Of a stretch of 22,154 bases of DNA, positions 21,603-22,154 are shown piece by piece. The stretch covers positions 1-22,154 of the forward strand of contig CAZMZF010000032.1 in assembly GCA_964570765.1 (NCBI GenBank). Reading direction: 5' to 3'. The notes beneath the pieces were generated by a model. That model had not been told where the DNA came from and searched no databases. It worked only from the letters and a program-made list of their open reading frames with translations. Numbering within the stretch: position 1 is the first letter of the stretch; every line of letters starts with the position of its first letter. The position numbers were made by a program, and so were the translations under genes. The stretch comes from CAZMZF01 sp964570765. GTDB taxonomy: Bacteria; Zixibacteria; MSB-5A5; RBG-16-43-9.

Positions 21603-21743
21603 TTATTTTATCAGAATATATTCCCTTTTCAAAATTTTATTAACCACCCGGATAAATTTATCCGAGCTTAACGCTTGAAGGGTATATATGTGCCAGCAGG
21701 TTTTCTCCGGCAATTTGGGGCTGATCTTTTTCTTCTTATTCAC
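21603..21743 (-). CDS. Small hypothetical protein, 46 aa
   Basis: GTG start at 21743, preceded by AAAGGAG with 7 nt spacing, which is one of the better ribosome sites here; stop TAA at 21603-21605. The basic N-terminus (MNKKKKISPKLPEK) is followed by a compact amphipathic part containing CWHIYTLQALSSDKFIRVV and ending in KREYILIK. It has no membrane segment or known motif that I can name. The inner 16-nt palindrome (21649-21664) is read through as SDKFI-type codons. It is upstream of the ATPase gene on the same strand but separated by that gene's promoter and an inverted repeat, so it is probably a separate transcript. I assign no function. Confidence 0.55.
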   Translation of the reverse strand: MNKKKKISPKLPEKTCWHIYTLQALSSDKFIRVVNKILKREYILIK

Positions 21744-22154
21744 TTATTTTCTCCTTTAAGCCCACCCCATCCTGAATTTACTAAAGTATAGAGCAATCTT
21801 TATGCCCAAGCCCAAAGATTTCCAATCGAAGTCTTGCCCCCTAATTCTATAACTTTCAGTGAATTAAAGGAAAGAGGGTTTTAAAGAGATAATCAGGTGG
21901 ATTTTTCCAAAAAAAGTATTGTCTGAAGTCAATATCTTATTGTTTTATTCCTACTATTGAATCTGGATGAAAAGAGCTGCGGGAGTATGACAAGTTAAGC
22001 TCTTATAATTTAAAAGCTGGGGCAGGAGTTGAACTCCTGCCTGAAACCGATAGCTAATCTACAAGGTGGATATAATCATCCGATATAGTATCTATGTTAA
22101 AACTTTTTTATTTGTAATTCAAACAGAGTTTTACTATCTTTTCTGAAACCTGTA
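21744..22154. other. Right-end stretch without a recognised gene
   Basis: I see no credible reading frame, RNA gene or mobile element in these 411 bp. The only clear structure is a perfect hairpin, 22021-22030 with 22032-22041 (GGCAGGAGTT arms, one-base loop), similar in kind to the other palindromic repeats. A gene cut by the window edge cannot be excluded. Confidence 0.5.

Noticed and set aside
22021..22041. tRNA-like or terminator reading of the GGCAGGAGTT hairpin
   Set aside because: There is no acceptor, D or anticodon structure around it and no T-run; it fits the palindromic repeat class.

Overview
The window looks like chromosomal DNA from an uncultured bacterium of the FCB-like candidate phyla (Zixibacteria, KSB1 and Marinimicrobia are the kind of lineage I have in mind). 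This rests on an S46 dipeptidyl-peptidase, a secreted protein ending in an FNP-type (T9SS/FlgD-like) C-terminal domain, and dense short palindromic repeats, some of them inside genes. The base composition looks AT-leaning, but I did not compute it. The placement is an inference; no rRNA or tRNA is present to fix it.

Left part (1-6460). A palindrome-rich non-coding stretch leads to an S46 exopeptidase on the minus strand. Next is a decayed IS256/Mutator-type insertion sequence with imperfect terminal repeats, a ribosome-site-masking hairpin and two in-frame TGA codons. Two secreted-protein genes follow on the plus strand: an NHL-like beta-propeller and a cohesin-like protein with an FNP C-terminal domain, closed by a strong terminator.

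Middle (6460-10930, plus strand). A compact run holds ribosomal protein L28 (rpmB), a Cas4/RecB-like PD-(D/E)XK nuclease, a DUF299 (PpsR-type) kinase/phosphorylase and a divergent peptide deformylase. A membrane-anchored 47-residue-repeat TPR protein follows. Palindromic elements of about 60-75 bp, each with an outer inverted repeat enclosing inner hairpins, fill the gaps.

Right part (10930-21750, minus strand). From upstream to downstream there are: a 46-codon small gene; an AAA ATPase and a DUF4276/TOPRIM-like partner overlapping by 4 nt, behind a near-consensus promoter (predicted defence pair); an M23 endopeptidase; a DUF523 protein; and an envelope-stress-like cluster. That cluster has an ECF sigma factor, an overlapping zinc-finger anti-sigma factor, an HtrA-like lipoprotein that lost the catalytic His and Asp, a cystathionine-beta-synthase-like PLP enzyme, a frameshifted YHS protein and an apparently intact HtrA protease. 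A radical SAM protein ends the run.

The most interesting signals are the catalytically dead HtrA lipoprotein beside the sigma/anti-sigma pair and a live HtrA; palindromic mini-elements read in frame inside the radical SAM protein and the HtrA linker (reminiscent of Rickettsia palindromic elements); the ATPase/DUF4276 pair; and the hairpin masking the transposase ribosome site. No CRISPR array, rRNA, tRNA or origin was seen.
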